Assembly (NCBI RefSeq): GCF_034190915.1 | Contig: NW_026947484.1 | Location: 188,040,982-188,104,981 of the forward strand | Direction of reading: 5' to 3' | Origin: Cavia porcellus | Lineage: Eukaryota; Chordata; Mammalia; Rodentia; Caviidae | Length of the DNA stretch: 64,000 bases | Shown: positions 46,463 to 58,796 of the stretch, in pieces | Layout of the letters: every line of letters begins with the position of its first letter | Numbering within the stretch: position 1 is the stretch's first letter | Notes under the pieces: generated by a model | Told to the model about the DNA's origin: nothing | Databases searched by the model: none | What the model saw: the letters and a program-made list of their open reading frames with translations, nothing else | Translations under genes and position numbers: made by a program

Positions 46463-48209
46463 AAGATAAAGCCAGCCTGAGCTTGGTGACAGGTTAGACA
46501 CTGTGCTTTACTGCATGTTAAAGAGGAGAAGCTACCAAGCATCAGAAGCTACCCAGGCCTGGGGCTTTTGGAAGGGTCAAAGAAGCTAGTCTTCCCCTCT
46601 ATCGAGTGTGGGAACAAACTCTTTAAAAAAGAAAATAGAATGTGATGATAGAAGAATGTGAATGTGGGAATCCTGAGCAAAAAGTAACTGACTATGCAGC
46701 GGAACCAAGAAAGCCATCGTATAAGGAGTCTTGAGCTGGGCTTCAAGGGCTTAAATAAAAGTTAGGTGGGATGTGTGTTCCAGGCAGAGGGAACAGCATA
46801 AATTAATATCCAGGGCCCAAAGAGTATGAGATGAGGGCAGACCAGAAAGGCAGGGAAATGTTAAATCAAGAAGGGACTGGAAATCTGATATCTCCTTCTA
46901 CTTGCAAGAACTCTTTCCGGGGTACCTCTGTGCCTCACAATTTAGACAGACTGGAGAAAAAGCATCTCTGGTCTCAGTGGACCATTACGTGTTTGCAATC
47001 CAGATGTGACAGGCTTCTGTTCTTGTCCTTCAGGGTGCATGGCCCCTAGACCTCCCACCCTGGACACCATAGGAGTCCTGAAAGCATTAGTAATTTAGCA
47101 TTGTCTTCGCTACTCTGGTTTGCATCCTCCTCCTCCTAGTCTGGTCAGCAGTGCCCACTGTAGAACTTGTCCTCCTCTAGGCTCTCAGCTCATCCTTAAC
47201 TGAGAAGGAGGTTGAGCTTGTGTATTTATTTATTTATTTAGTCCCAACCAGCATCCTAAATCCATGTTTGCAATAGTCCTGGGCAACATGCGTTTGAGAA
47301 ATTATCTAGTATCATGCTCTGGAAGCAAGGCGGAAGGGCCGAATGTGCCACCTCTAGAGTGGAGCTATCCAGCAGTGCTGGTCACTTGGTTTATGGCAGT
47401 CTTTGATACTTGGAAACCTTTTCCCCTTGGTGCCTGAGAACATGAGTCCACTCCATTTCTCTCCAACTTTCCGGCATCCAGATAGGATTGAATCTCTGTG
47501 AGCTATTAGTTTTCTACATGATACACAGGCTCTGGATTTCTGTCTTCATGTCTGCAAGGTCCAGATTCCCAACTTGGGTGATGGACCCACCTGGGGACAT
47601 GGCATTTGACAGAGGGAAAGGGACTGACTCATGCTTCCTGGGGCTCCTGGGTTCAGGTTACAGACAAGTCAGATGGGGTAGGGAGACACACCTTTCTGCC
47701 TAGTCTACACATTTTTGAAGCAAACACATTTTTGAAAAAACCCACGTTCTCTGGCCCAGGGTTTTATTAGGATTCCAGAAACTGCTTCTCAAATAACTCA
47801 TATCTGTGACTTTATGTTCTTTCCCTTCCACCCAGCCACCTCCAACTCAAACAACTTCTCCCCACCGAACCTGATTCCACCACTGGTCAGACCGAGACAG
47901 GACAGGACCTGGGGTCTGAATCAGAGTCCAAGTTCATGATGAAGTCTTAAGCAAAATCCTCCAGAGAGACTTCTATTCACCTGCCAATGGACTCAAGTGT
48001 AACTCCCTCGGGGTTGATCAGTTGTTTATGCATTACCCACGACCCTCATCATGTATGTCACACCCCACTCCGGAGTGTATGAGGGTGTCTGTAACCCACC
48101 CCTCTTCTCTGGAGGTTATGCAAGAGAACAAACGTCCTGCCGCTTTGTAAATGACACCACCTGTCTCTCCATCATCACGCTAATATGCCAGTCTAACATT
48201 CAAAATGCC
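46463..48209. other. Interval without recognised gene
   Basis: 46700-46870 contains TTCCAGGCAGAGGGAACAGC, a phrase I associate with an old dispersed repeat that I cannot name. A (TTTA)n run of about five units lies at 47221-47240. No gene recognised. Confidence 0.45.
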
Positions 48210-48452
48210 TGCAACCAGAAACCACAAGATAATTTAGACTGAAGGCTTTGGAGTTTGCCCTGGACCACTTGCCAGTTTCGTGAAATCCTTTAGCTCTCTT
48301 GAGCTTCCTCTTTTCATCTACAAAATGGGGACAAGAACAATTTTTCCTCTGAGAGGTGTCTGAAGGAATACAGTAGGTGAAAGAAAGCATCTCAAGGAGC
48401 TTCCTGAGCCGGCTGGCACATAGTAAGTGCTCAACAAATGTCAATTATTCTC
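48210..48452 (+). repeat. MIR SINE, near full length
   Basis: Sense MIR order throughout: CTTTAGCTCTCTTGAGCTTC, then CTTTTCATCTACAAAATGGG, then GGCTGGCACATAGTAAGTGC and TCAACAAATGTCAATTATTC at the 3' end. Confidence 0.92.
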
Positions 48453-48501
48453 AGGAGGAGGAGGAGGAAGAAGAGGAGAGGAGGAGGAGGAGGAGGAGGG
48501 C
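48453..48501 (+). repeat. (GGA)n microsatellite at the MIR tail
   Basis: GGA/GAA triplets right after the MIR 3' end. They create Glu- or Gly/Arg-rich frames (for example 48427-49095) that are not evidence of a protein. Confidence 0.95.
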
Positions 48502-48639
48502 CACAACGACATGGCCCATGCCCCATCAGAGAAGCCCTACCAGAGCAGGGACAAACCCACTTTCCTCACCTGCAGGAGGGGAGCTGGCCCTGCTGGAGCG
48601 CCTCCTGTTTATCCCTCGAGGCTTCCTCTGGGCTCTTCT

Positions 48640-49095
48640 CCCCAGCAGCTGCTCTGTCAGCAGGCCATATGCTGCCTGGGCTACGAAGCAGCTTTCGAGC
48701 CGGGGCTGCCAATGGCGCAGGAGAACTTTGACGCTCAGTTCAGGGGCACGCGTGCACTGTCGTCAATCACGCCGCCCCTGCCAGTCTCTGGCTTGGTCCC
48801 CGATCCAGCCTCGCCCGCGCCCTCTGTGCGCTCGCTCGTGGGCGAGGAGCAGCGAGCAGAGGGGCTGGGTTCCGGGGAGAGGGTGCGCGTGGCAAGGAGG
48901 CCAGCTGGAGGAACAGGAGGGGACAGATGCCATGGGGGCCCGGATTTGTTCCTGCAGGAAGAATGCAAGGAGCTAATTGTCTCATTACCCAGGCGCAGCT
49001 TCTCCGTGGCCCTGCCCCGCCGTGCGGAAAGCTCTTCCCAGGCTGGGCGTGTGGGGCGTGCATGGGCTGCTCTGGGGAGAAAGGGGGGCCGGTGA
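48640..49095. promoter_or_regulatory. CpG-rich patch, possible CpG island or enhancer
   Basis: The CpG count is clearly higher than elsewhere in the window: GGCACGCGTGCACTGTCGTC, CGCCCGCGCCCTCTGTGCGC, TCGCTCGTGGGCGAGGAGC, CCCGCCGTGCGGAAAGC. Several frames are open on both strands, as GC-rich DNA allows. No TATA box, exon or known protein was recognised. GAGCTAATTGTCTCATTACC at 48972-48991 holds homeodomain-type TAAT words, which would suit a regulatory element. A promoter of an unannotated transcript is another possibility. Confidence 0.4.
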
Positions 49096-50384
49096 GCTAG
49101 ATTCCCGGCAGCCTGTGCTGCAGAGTGAGTTCTAGCTCCGGGTCCCCAGCCGTGGAAATGGTGCTTCACACAAACTCAGTCTTAGGCTTCACATCACTCA
49201 GCTTAGTTCCCTGCTGGAGGAAAGTCAACCAAATGTATCCCTGGCCCTGGCACCACCCTCAACGTGAACACCCGCACACCCACTCACACCCTCACACCCT
49301 CACACCCCTGCCTTTTATCCCGTTTACCCTGAGCCCCGATCAAGCTTCAGTCCATTCTTTAGAAACTAAAAGTCCTTGGGCTCCAGCTTGTTCTTGTCTG
49401 GGCTGGGTGCCAGCCCCTCGGGACTCCCTGGCCTTTGCAGTGCTGGGCCCTCCCCCAGAGGCCCTTGGTACTCACGTATCTGTCCACTGCCTTCTGTGCT
49501 GCTTTCAGGGATGCGTTCAAAATCCACCTTTCTCTTGAGCTTTTGTCAAATGTCTTTCCCGCCTTTCTGCCTCTAATTCAACACTTTGTAAGACGAAAAG
49601 AAAGGCAAATGGCCTGTGTCCCTTACGGTGAGACTCCACCCACACTCTGCCGTCTCCATCTCCAAGTGACACCAGGTGAAGTAAGTGGGCAGGATGGCTG
49701 GTGGGCTTCATCTCACGTTGCCCTCAGACGGTAGATGGGAAGAGTGTTTACAGTCCACTCGCACATGCTGGTTACACCCAGGAGCTCTTGAAACGTAGGT
49801 GACCAGACCACACTTAGCTGGCCAGCCCTTGTAGACGTGATTCTGAAGCCCTGCCAGTGGACACTTCCGGCTCACCTTTGCCAGCTCCTATTACCCTTGC
49901 AGGGAACTCTGACCTGGTCTGAAGGGTACATGGTCGCATGTAAGAGACACAGTTATTGTGTGATTAACCAGATCGTAGGGGCCTGCTTTTTTGTGTGTAA
50001 GTTTTGCATGGCTACCTCCTAGTTGCCAGATGGCTGCTCACTTCTAATCTCATATTTGTATTCCAGGGGAAAGAAAAAGAAAGAAAAGAAACAAGATGGA
50101 AGGGGTAGTACATTTTAGTTCATAAGTTATTACACTAGAAAGTAAAATCTTTACCAAAATATCCAGCAGGTGTCTACTTCGACTTGACCAGAACAGGTCA
50201 CATGACTACCCTCGGCCCGGAGGGAGACTAGAAAATGTGGTTGTTTTGTTGGGTTTATTGCTGCTCCAAACAATATCAGGATTCCATTAATAGAACAAAC
50301 TGGGGAATGATACAAACGTGATTATTCCTTCAGGTGGGCCTCGCTCACTAAAAGACTGGGCTCCAGGAAGTCAAGGGGTGTGAC
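49096..50384. other. Interval without recognised gene
   Basis: Overlapping frames up to 137 codons with no domain. A short CACACCCT repeat lies at about 49268-49310. Nothing further recognised. Confidence 0.45.
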
Positions 50385-50485
50385 TAGGCCCACAGCTGTG
50401 TCTCCAGAGTAAAGCCCAGTGCAGACTCACGGTGAGTACTCCATACAGATATGATATATGGAAGGACGAATGAATGGATGCTAAA
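50385..50485 (+). repeat. Possible L2 3' end
   Basis: CCCACAGCTGTGTCTCCAGA, then AAGCCCAGTGCAGACTCACG, then GTGAGTACTCCATACAGATA, then GGACGAATGAATGGATG is the order of the L2 3' end. Diverged. Confidence 0.5.
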
Positions 50486-51819
50486 GTCATCACTATTAAA
50501 ACATTTCAAGCACTTGATGGGCTCAAGGGGCGGGTCCTCGGCTTTTCCACACATCCAGTATTGACCAGAGTCTAAAGGCCTCTGCCCCTCTTTCTCTCAC
50601 AATGGCCCCCCGGGCTCAGTACATTACTTGGTACATTGCTGTACCTTACTTGGGTAACCTCAGTAGTCACTGTGTGATTGCCATAAGTCAAATCTGCAGC
50701 GTTTCATTCTGGATTAGCTGGAACATAGCCTACAAACTTTAGTTCACAAATTAATAGCTGATTTTGAACCATGAGGTTAAAAAAGAATACCCAATGTTGA
50801 AATATATCACCTATGATTATTCAGGATCAGATGTGTCCATGTGTAACATCTGACTGAAATCCAAATTATGATGTAAGTGTTCATTGTTAGATACATTGCA
50901 CTTTGAGGAAATGGTAATTTTATACCTCCTAATAGAAAAGACATTTACATAGATAAGAAATTCTTCTTCATAAAATACTATAAGCTCCACAAATGAATAG
51001 GAGCATAAAATTTAGCCACAAGTACTCGCTTGAGTAAGTTTTAAAATAAAGTGGTTTTTATAATAACAAAGTAGGACAGATCCAGAAACTCTTTAAAAAG
51101 GAATTACATTTTAAATGCCATTTTGAGGGTGGGAAACTGGCTTTTCCTTAAGCCGAAACTCTAGGAACGTGTTCTGTGGACTGAAGGAGACAGCATGGGC
51201 CATTCTAGAAAAGGTCTTGACACCCCCTTTCACTAGTATCTCAGAGTGCAGAGTCAGACTAAAGAGTTCTCACAGCAGCACCCAGCAACAGGGTTAACTA
51301 CCCCATTAACTTAACCCAATAGTCACACTGCCTTACGGTACACGTGAGATTACATTGAAAGGTACATGGATTCTTGAGAAGATTCTTGTTTTGTGAACCT
51401 CAGTTTCTTCCAGACAGTACGAATGAAAATGACCATTCTGTGTACCTTTTCAGCATGATTGTGAGAATTACAGGAGAAGAATGTGAAGCAAATTAACATG
51501 TTCATCATCTCATCATTATCCGTTTTGTTCATTCGTTTGATTTTGTGACAAGAGCAGCTGAAACCTACTCACTTAACATGAGTCCCATATTTGAAAATGT
51601 TTTGTCAATGCTAATACTATATCAGCAAGGATTTTTAGGGTTAATAATGCTTTTTTATAGGCGCACCCTGATAGGAATATCTGGGTGGAATCATGCATTC
51701 CCATCACCCCATGGGAAACGCGTATTTGATTGCAGTGATCTAGACTTAGGATCATTTAGTCCCTAGTAAGGATCAGTTGCCATCAAAACAGTACCAGGGA
51801 GCTGAGCTCTCATTCCACA
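50486..51819. other. Interval without recognised gene
   Basis: AT-rich, with frames up to 73 codons only. No repeat or RNA gene recognised. Confidence 0.5.
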
Positions 51820-51955
51820 CCTACTACCATCCCACCCAGTAACAATGAAACAGTTATTTTCAAGCTATGAACCTCAGTCTTCTCGTCTGAAAGGTGGGGT
51901 CTCCTACTAACTATTCTCTGAGTGCACTTCAAACACCACCCTAGTAATTCTGGCT
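51820..51955 (+). repeat. MIR SINE fragment
   Basis: Sense MIR: TGAACCTCAGTCTTCTCGTC, then TGAAAGGTGGGGTCTCCTAC, then TCTCTGAGTGCACTTCAAAC. Confidence 0.6.
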
Positions 51956-52600
51956 CTGCAGCACCATGCTGCCTCTGTCCTGCCCTGCCTTGCCAAAGTC
52001 TCTGACCTCTCAGGGGCTTTATTGTCAACTCAGAACCTTCTTTTAAAAACCCTGAGAGCAGCCTAATGAAGAGTCTCATAACAAGGCTGCAACGGCTCCA
52101 GTGTCTCAGTCTGGGAGAAGATTGCTGCCCACCCAGAGCCTGACGGTGGGATATCAGGGTGACCTCTGCAACTTTATCGAATTATGCCAAAAGCCCGTAA
52201 ACAGGTGCTGATTTGTTAAAAAAAATAATAATTTCTGTGGCCTCCTACTCCATCCACATTAGCCATTCAAGTGTTGAGGAACAATATAAATTCATGTCAT
52301 CATAGTTTATGTGACCACTAAGATTTATTCCAAGTGACAGGTCATTAAGGTTTTTTCTCTTTTATTTTTTCCCAGATTCACTGAGAACTCATATTTCTGC
52401 TCCATGTTATAGACTGCTAACAGTTACGTTTTAGACAGGGAGTCAGCAATAAATCTGAATTTAATAAACTGACAAAAGATCACTACCTCATAGATAGCCC
52501 AAGCCCCATTATGCTTCTCCTTTTTCATAAACGATTCTGTACTGAGGCATCTTCCACATAAAAGCCACGTTTGCCATCCCCCCATACAGGTTTTGCTGTT
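51956..52600. other. Interval without recognised gene
   Basis: Short frames only and no recognised repeat. Confidence 0.5.
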
Positions 52601-53362
52601 GTCAGTCAGTTTTTCACTGCTATGACCAAATATCTGAGCACAACAATTTAGAGGAGGGAAGGTTTATTTTGGCTCCTGGGTTTCAATAGTTGCAGTTCAT
52701 GGTCATTGTTTTAGGTCTTTGGTGAGGCAAAAACAGAAGGTAGAAGGGCTTGGCAGTGGAAGGTCACTGGCCTCACGGTAGCAAGAAGGCAGAGATTAGA
52801 GATCCCCAGAGGATAGAGCTGAGGACAAAAAACACCCTTCAAATCCCTGCCCCCAGTGATCTGTTTCCTGCAGTTAGGGTCTACTTCCTAATAAGCCCAT
52901 TCAGCTAAGGAACTTACCAATTGACTGATTCACATGATAAAGTTAGAGTCCACTGATCCAATCACCCTCTGAAATGTAGCACTTTGTGTTCAAAATGTTT
53001 CAGAACTCAAATGTGTCAGTAGTCTGTTTCACTTCTGTAAACAGGCTTGCTAGTCACAACATACACCAGAGATACAAGCTATACTCAGCCTGTTTCTGTT
53101 TCCATTTTGTTCCTTTATTTCTAAAATTCCATTCATTCACAAAAGACCCTTGCCCTCCCTCATAAATTGTATAAAAGTAAGTTGCTATACTAGCTCGGGG
53201 CTCAGACTTTGGAGTACACAATTCCTCTGACCAGGCAGGCATAATAAAGCTTGGTTCCTCCACTTTTCTGAGTGCTGTTTGGTTTCTTCACTTTTGGTAA
53301 ACCTAAAATTGCACAAGACAAACACAAGACTTTCAGAGGCATTTTAGATCTAAACCCTAACA
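52601..53362 (-). mobile_element. MaLR-type LTR, interrupted by a second LTR
   Basis: Starts TGTCAGTCAGTTTTTCACTG, followed by GACCAAATATCTGAGCACAA and GGAGGGAAGGTTTATTTTGG, and near the other end reads GAGGCATTTTAGATCTAAAC then CCTAACA, the complement of the MaLR LTR start. The two parts are separated by about 300 bp of unrelated LTR sequence (see 53010-53310). No gag or pol sequence is adjacent. Confidence 0.75.
53010..53310 (+). mobile_element. Retroviral-type solo LTR nested in the MaLR LTR
   Basis: The promoter and polyadenylation layout of an ERV LTR is visible: TATAAAAG at 53170-53177, AGCTCGGGGCTCAGACTTTG at 53192-53211, AATAAA at 53243-53248, then a GT-rich stretch. TATA to AATAAA is about 70 bp, suiting a short R region. 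Both ends are uncertain, and I found no convincing short TSD. No coding region accompanies it. An ERV1-like class is my guess. Confidence 0.6.
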
Positions 53363-54762
53363 GCAGTTTCAAGACTATGTAATTATGGCTTTTCAGAACC
53401 TGAAGACCACAGAATAGTTGTGGTGGGTGGGAAGAACCAAAGTCCAGGCCTGGCCATTTCACTACTTCCCCAAATCTTATCTGCTTGCTCTTGGAGGAAG
53501 GATTAAAAAGGGTTTCTCTGAAGTTTCCTGGGAAACAGGAGTTCTCACATGATGGCTTGCCTGGGGAGGATCCAGGAACTTCTTGGCTCGGACAAGAGTT
53601 GTAATCAATGTCCTTACACCTCCTTCTAGCCATGAGAGCCTTGTGCATCTTTTTGTGGAGTGGACATTAGGGAATAAGTATTTGAGTGAACCCCACATTC
53701 AGCTCTAACTGAACTCCAGACAGGATTCTCAGTGTTTGGGCTGCAATCGTCCTCACATCTTGACATCTCTTGCAGAAGACTATCTTTAAAGATAAAGTCC
53801 AACCTTTTCCTTCATGAGGCTTTCCAAGGCACCCCGAGAACTTCAACAACTCCAATTCTCAAAGTTGTTGAGCAGAATGAGAACCTTAAAAGTTAACATG
53901 CAGACAAATACATGAAGCCTCTCCTAAATTTCTGTATTCAAATATTTTATAAACTCTTAGCAGTCTTTATGAATAACAGCTACACAAGTATTTTCCCAGT
54001 AAGCACCAGAAGTAGAAATATATAGATGTTTCTGAGAGATTCTGTCTGAGTAATGGAGAAAAGTTTATAAAAGTTAGACTGTGTGTCCTGTCTCTCTTTT
54101 TTATTGTCCCATAATCTTTTCCGTAAAACCAGAGCATTTATCAGCTTTCTACCTGTGTATTTTGTGGTCCCCAACCAAAACTAGATGAAAAAAATCAATG
54201 GAGACTCAGCCTTGACTCCTGCCTCCTTCTGAATCTCCTCTTTCCCCTTTCCTGGCCCAAGGACCAGCTAAGCATTCTGTTCCACTATGAAAGACATCAC
54301 TGAAGCTGGAACTCAAATGAAGTAAGAGATCAGTGTGAATTCCAGCCTATTCCCTGGTTCCAGCCAATCCTCACAGACTCCAGCTGTCCCGGATTCCTTC
54401 TTCCTGTGCATCACTCCTGTATGCCCTGCTGACTTCAGACCCCAGGACCTGGTGTAGAAGAACAATACAGATAGACTAACTAGATACATTTACAACCCTT
54501 AACAAATCTTGATGTATGTATATCCCTGCAATGACTGGGAGAGGACAGGCTTAATGCAGGAGCACAGCAGAAGTCAGGCTAAGCAACGCAGGACTAGATG
54601 AAGTTTCAAGCTTCTGGATGTGGGCGACCTGACTGCTTCAGAAAAACTACAACTTTGAGAATCTGATAGAGAATAAGCCAGTGAGGAGAAATGGCTCCTG
54701 CTTTTAGAAGGCCGGTACACACTGAGGTCACATCAGACTCTGTATGATGGAGAAAAAGCACT
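53363..54762. other. Interval without recognised gene
   Basis: Frames up to 73 codons beyond those overlapping the LTR. No domain, no clear repeat. Confidence 0.5.
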
Positions 54763-54794
<32 letters not shown>

Positions 54795-54801
54795 ACACAC
54801 C
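54763..54801 (+). repeat. (CA)n microsatellite
   Basis: AC dinucleotides with one interrupting T. The minus strand gives (Val-Cys)n frames that are artefacts. Confidence 0.97.
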
Positions 54802-56987
54802 ATGTGAACACAGAGCACACTTGATCTTTAACCAAGCAGCACTTTCCATGAGTTACTTCCATGTTTTTTTCTCTCCTTCCCTTTTCCTTTGAGATGCTGG
54901 AAATTTCAAGGACTTTTCTAAATCTTAAAATAATACACGCACAGACAGAGATTCTGAGGAAGTAGCCCCTTGAAGGCTCTTTCTCACAGTTCCCTCTTTG
55001 GAGAAAGACAAGAGTCAGAGCAGTGAAATTGGTAGGCATGGGTGGTATTTTTGAGAGCTGGAACTCACAGGGCTGGACAGCTTCTACTCCTTCTACACTT
55101 GCATGTGGTCCTGGGAGGGCCAGCCAAACCCTCCTGGTCTCAGAGGACCTGCAAAAGATGACTAACCATTAGTTCCTGGAGGGAAGAGAGGCTGACCTTA
55201 GACCCATGCGCAAGTTCACTCCCTGCTCAGGAGAATAACAGCAATTGCCGCTTGTTGTACTCAGGGCTTACAAGGAACAGATTTAATACAGGACACATAA
55301 TTTATAGGATGACTTTATAATATTCAACCAAAAAGTCAAATGTAGAAGAGTGCAAGACATCTGTTCAAGCACTAGAGGTCCAAAAAATCCAGCTGAAGGC
55401 CTGAATCCCATGGCAATTTCATGCACAAGTTCAGCTGAATACCTAGAGCCCATGGCAATGTCCTTCATGAGTCCAACCGTAAGTCTACAGCCCTTGACAA
55501 TGTCTCCTGCAAGTCTGTATCAAGAATCTGCATAAGGAAGGCCCAAAGGCCAGTGGTGGAAGTTAATCTGCACCAGCAGTGTGAAAGATCTGTGCCAGCA
55601 GGCTGAGAGATCTGCACTGGAGCCAGGAAGTGATGCCCAAGATAAGCTCCCCGCAAAAGAACCACAGCCATCCTCCGCAACAGCAAAAATCCAAGCTCTT
55701 CCAACTGTGAGAACAGCTGAGTTCATATCAGGAAAACCGGCATGACAAGCATCTCCAGGGGAATCAACAGCACGTCATCTTCCCCTCCAGTTCTCCTTCT
55801 ATGCTCTTAGCAACAATCCCCAGGTGGGCTTCCATGCCCAGAACCACAAGGATTCAGTTCAACTGGGTGTTAAAAATCAAACACTAGTTAATCCATTACA
55901 CCTCTTTAGATTGGGATAGTCAAGACTTCACCAGCATTGGAGAGATTCCAGAAGATTTCACCCAACAATTAACTGACAAATCATGAAGAGGGTAAGAATA
56001 TCTCTTTCACCTAGTGCTCAGTAAGCAGAACAAAGAAGACAGAGCGAGACAAGTAGGGGCACCCTGGAAGGAGACATTGGAAGACTCAGGAAAAATCTTG
56101 CAGTAGCAGTAAGGAAGCTTTCAAGGATAAAATTAGGTAGTTTTTTAAACTCCACTGTCTAGGTTTAAGCAGCATAGCATTCTCCTGACATCTTTAATAC
56201 GTAAGCTGAAAGAAAAGACAGACATTCTAGAAATAGACTTAGTAGCTTGTGTGAGAAATATCTCAACAGAGTCATAATGCAGAATAGTGAAAATCATAAA
56301 GGGAAAAGACAGAAGGCACTTGGAGGACAGACCCGGGCCACCTAAGTTACCAGTAATAGGTGCTCCAGAAAAACAGGAAGAAAGAGATGAAATCATAAAA
56401 CTAATCAAATAATCTAGTGGGAGTTTTTCCTAAAGAAAGGTAAGTTTCAACATTAAGGCAGACAGAACAGATTAAAGAAAAAACTGGAGCCCTAGACAGA
56501 TCCTGATCTTTTAAGAAGTCTCAAATTCTAATCTGTCCACTTGTAATCATTGCTTTTTTCCTTGCAACTGTCAGGAAAGAAGCAATTACTTAGAAAGGAA
56601 ATAGAACCAGAACCAAACTAACACTCGGTTTTTACAGCAAGCTAGAGTAACACCTCTAAGGAAAACTAATACGAATATTTTTGCAGATATACAAGGAACC
56701 TGAGTGTCTATGTCACCTATACTGAGAAGCATACTTGAGAAAATACACTAAGCAAATAACTGTTCAAACAGGAAGGTTAAGAAGAATGAAATATCAGGAG
56801 TCAGCACTGGTAAGCAGGCATGGTCACAGAGGCATCCACTCTAAGAGGTTGGTTTTATTCCATATTAATCATTAAATGGTTTTAATATCGCCTAAATACA
56901 TGTCTGAACGTACATGTGCAGGCATGTATGGATATAGGAGTAATATGAGTGGCAGTTTATTTACAAGTTTTAAATAAGAAATTCTAG
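54802..56987. other. Interval without recognised gene; old repeat likely in part
   Basis: 55290-55560 repeats a loose motif (CCAACCGTAAGTCTACAGCC, CCCATGGCAATTTCATGCAC, CCCATGGCAATGTCCTTCAT). 55900-56760 is A-rich plus-strand sequence (GCTCCAGAAAAACAGGAAGA, GAAATCATAAAACTAATCAA) that resembles an ancient L1/HAL1 body, but I cannot confirm it. Confidence 0.35.
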
Positions 56988-57085
56988 GGGGCTGGGGATT
57001 TAGCTCAGCGGCATAAGTGCCTGCCTTGAAAGCAGGTAGTCGTGAGTTTGATCCCTGGTACCGATGAAAACGAAAAAGCCAAAAA
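56988..57085 (+). repeat. ID SINE with exact 12-bp TSD
   Basis: GGGGCTGGGGATTTAGCTCA body, GTTTGATCCCTGGTACCGAT near the end, and an A-rich tail. AAGAAATTCTAG flanks it exactly at 56976-56987 and 57086-57097. Confidence 0.98.
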
Positions 57086-57097
57086 AAGAAATTCTAG

Positions 57098-57829
57098 AAC
57101 AGAGGAAAGCTAAACCCAGTAGTAGCCTAAACTGAATGTCTTGAACTAAATGTTTAAAAGTATTTGAGCAAGATTTGGAAATGAAAAATAAGAGAAAGGT
57201 TGACAATAAAGGAATAAAACATTTCTAACTATTCTTTTTCATTTCATTGCTAGTAAAAAGGGATGGATGAAAAACACAAGTTGGTGGAAGCAAGTTAATA
57301 ACTGTTGTCATAATCAGACATAAGATGTAATACATGTCTTGGTACTAAAGAAACCACTTAAGGAATTGAAAAGCAGAAAAATACTTTGAGGTTATCAAGA
57401 GGAAAATAACTTATTAGTTACTAATAACTATTATAGTAATAACTGTCACAAGTGAGTAATAACTAATTAAAGCTAGAAAATACTGTTTGATTAAAGGTAA
57501 AAGAAAAACAATGCAAAGTAAAACACACAGAAAACAAAATTATACAGAAAAGTATCCATTGTGCTAAACGCAGATAGACTAAATTCCTTTATTGGAACAG
57601 CCTTTTATATTAAAGAAAAAGGAATACACGTAAAGACTTAGAGAAAGAGTTAAAATAAAAGAACACTACACAAATTCAAAAAAACCAAAGCAAAGTTATT
57701 GTATATAAAATTCAGTTAAAATCAAAACATTCAACAGGATAAAGATATGAAAAGTAGTGAAATTTTCTTTCCTCCCCAAATGCTAAATATAAGCCAAAAA
57801 TTCATTGAAATAAAAGATTTTGATTTAAG
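57098..57829. other. Interval without recognised gene
   Basis: Very AT-rich with short frames. Possibly a continuation of the old L1-like sequence to the left. Confidence 0.45.
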
Positions 57830-57841
57830 AAATGAATATAC

Positions 57842-57933
57842 ATTGGGGGCTGGGGATTTAGCTCAGTGGCATAAGCACCTGCCTTGCAAGCAGGCAGTCA
57901 TGAGTTCGATCCCTGGTACTGATATAAAAAAAA
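57842..57933 (+). repeat. ID SINE with exact 12-bp TSD
   Basis: GGGGCTGGGGATTTAGCTCA body, TTGCAAGCAGGCAGTCATGA, then GTTCGATCCCTGGTACTGAT and an A run. AAATGAATATAC flanks it exactly at 57830-57841 and 57934-57945. It is close in sequence to the copies at 4922 and 56988, so probably the same young subfamily. Confidence 0.98.
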
Positions 57934-57945
57934 AAATGAATATAC

Positions 57946-58498
57946 TCGGGATGTTTTGATGTGCCATTTTCAGAAGTTGATGGCTATAGAAGTAAACAAA
58001 ATAAGCATAACAAAAAAGGAAGAACCTAGAAGATACAACCACAATAATATGCATCGATTCAAATATTTGAAATAAATACATAGAAAAATTACCCTCTTGC
58101 AAAATAAACAACACATTCGCTTCATAAATACTGAAGCAGTTATAAAAACTAACCAGGAAGTTGACAAAAAAAACAATTTAAATTTTTTTTAAAATAACAG
58201 TGTAATAATATAAACATAATGGAAATAATTCTGTGAAAACTATAAAATATCCTCCTAAGAAAGTGTACATCACCTGAAATGTAATAAAAATATACCTAAA
58301 ATGTATGAAATGCTACTAAAGATATGGTAAAATTGCTTTAAGTAATTTTACGGTTCTATACTAGTGTAAGAAGTTATAGCATTTTTCTGTCTGAAACTAT
58401 TTTTATGTCAATTACTTAGCATTGTAAGTTTTTGTTTTAAATGTAAAGATCAGTGAAAGAAATATAATTGAGAAATTATTTCAAAAGAAGTATTTGTA
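57946..58498. other. Interval without recognised gene
   Basis: Very AT-rich, no frame over 83 codons, no repeat recognised. Confidence 0.5.
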
Positions 58499-58796
58499 TG
58501 ATTGTCTTAGTCCACATGGGCTAATGTAACAAAATACACTGGTTAATTTTTAAATGACAGAAGTTGATTTCTCAGTTCTGAAGCCAGAAGTCCAAGATCA
58601 AGTCACCAGCACGTTTGGTGTCTGGACAGGGCCTGTTTATCACCACATGCTGACATGGCAGAAGGCACAGGCCAGGTGCTTCACGAGGGTAGAGCCCTTA
58701 TAATTTAATCCCCTCCCCAAATCTCCATCTCCCAATATTATGATCCAGGTTTCAACATATGAATTTTGGCGGGACATATACATTCAGACCACAGTA
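58499..58796 (-). mobile_element. MaLR-type solo LTR (MLT1-like)
   Basis: TTCTCAGTTCTGAAGCCAGA, then AGTCCAAGATCAAGTCACCA, then GGTTTCAACATATGAATTTTGG, then CATTCAGACCACAGTA: the complement of an MLT1-like LTR, of the same broad type as the one at 19235-19678. Confidence 0.8.

Noticed and set aside
48427..49095. 222-codon frame as a possible protein gene
   Set aside because: It starts inside a MIR, runs through a GGA microsatellite and a CpG-rich patch, and has no recognisable domain; other frames there are also open.
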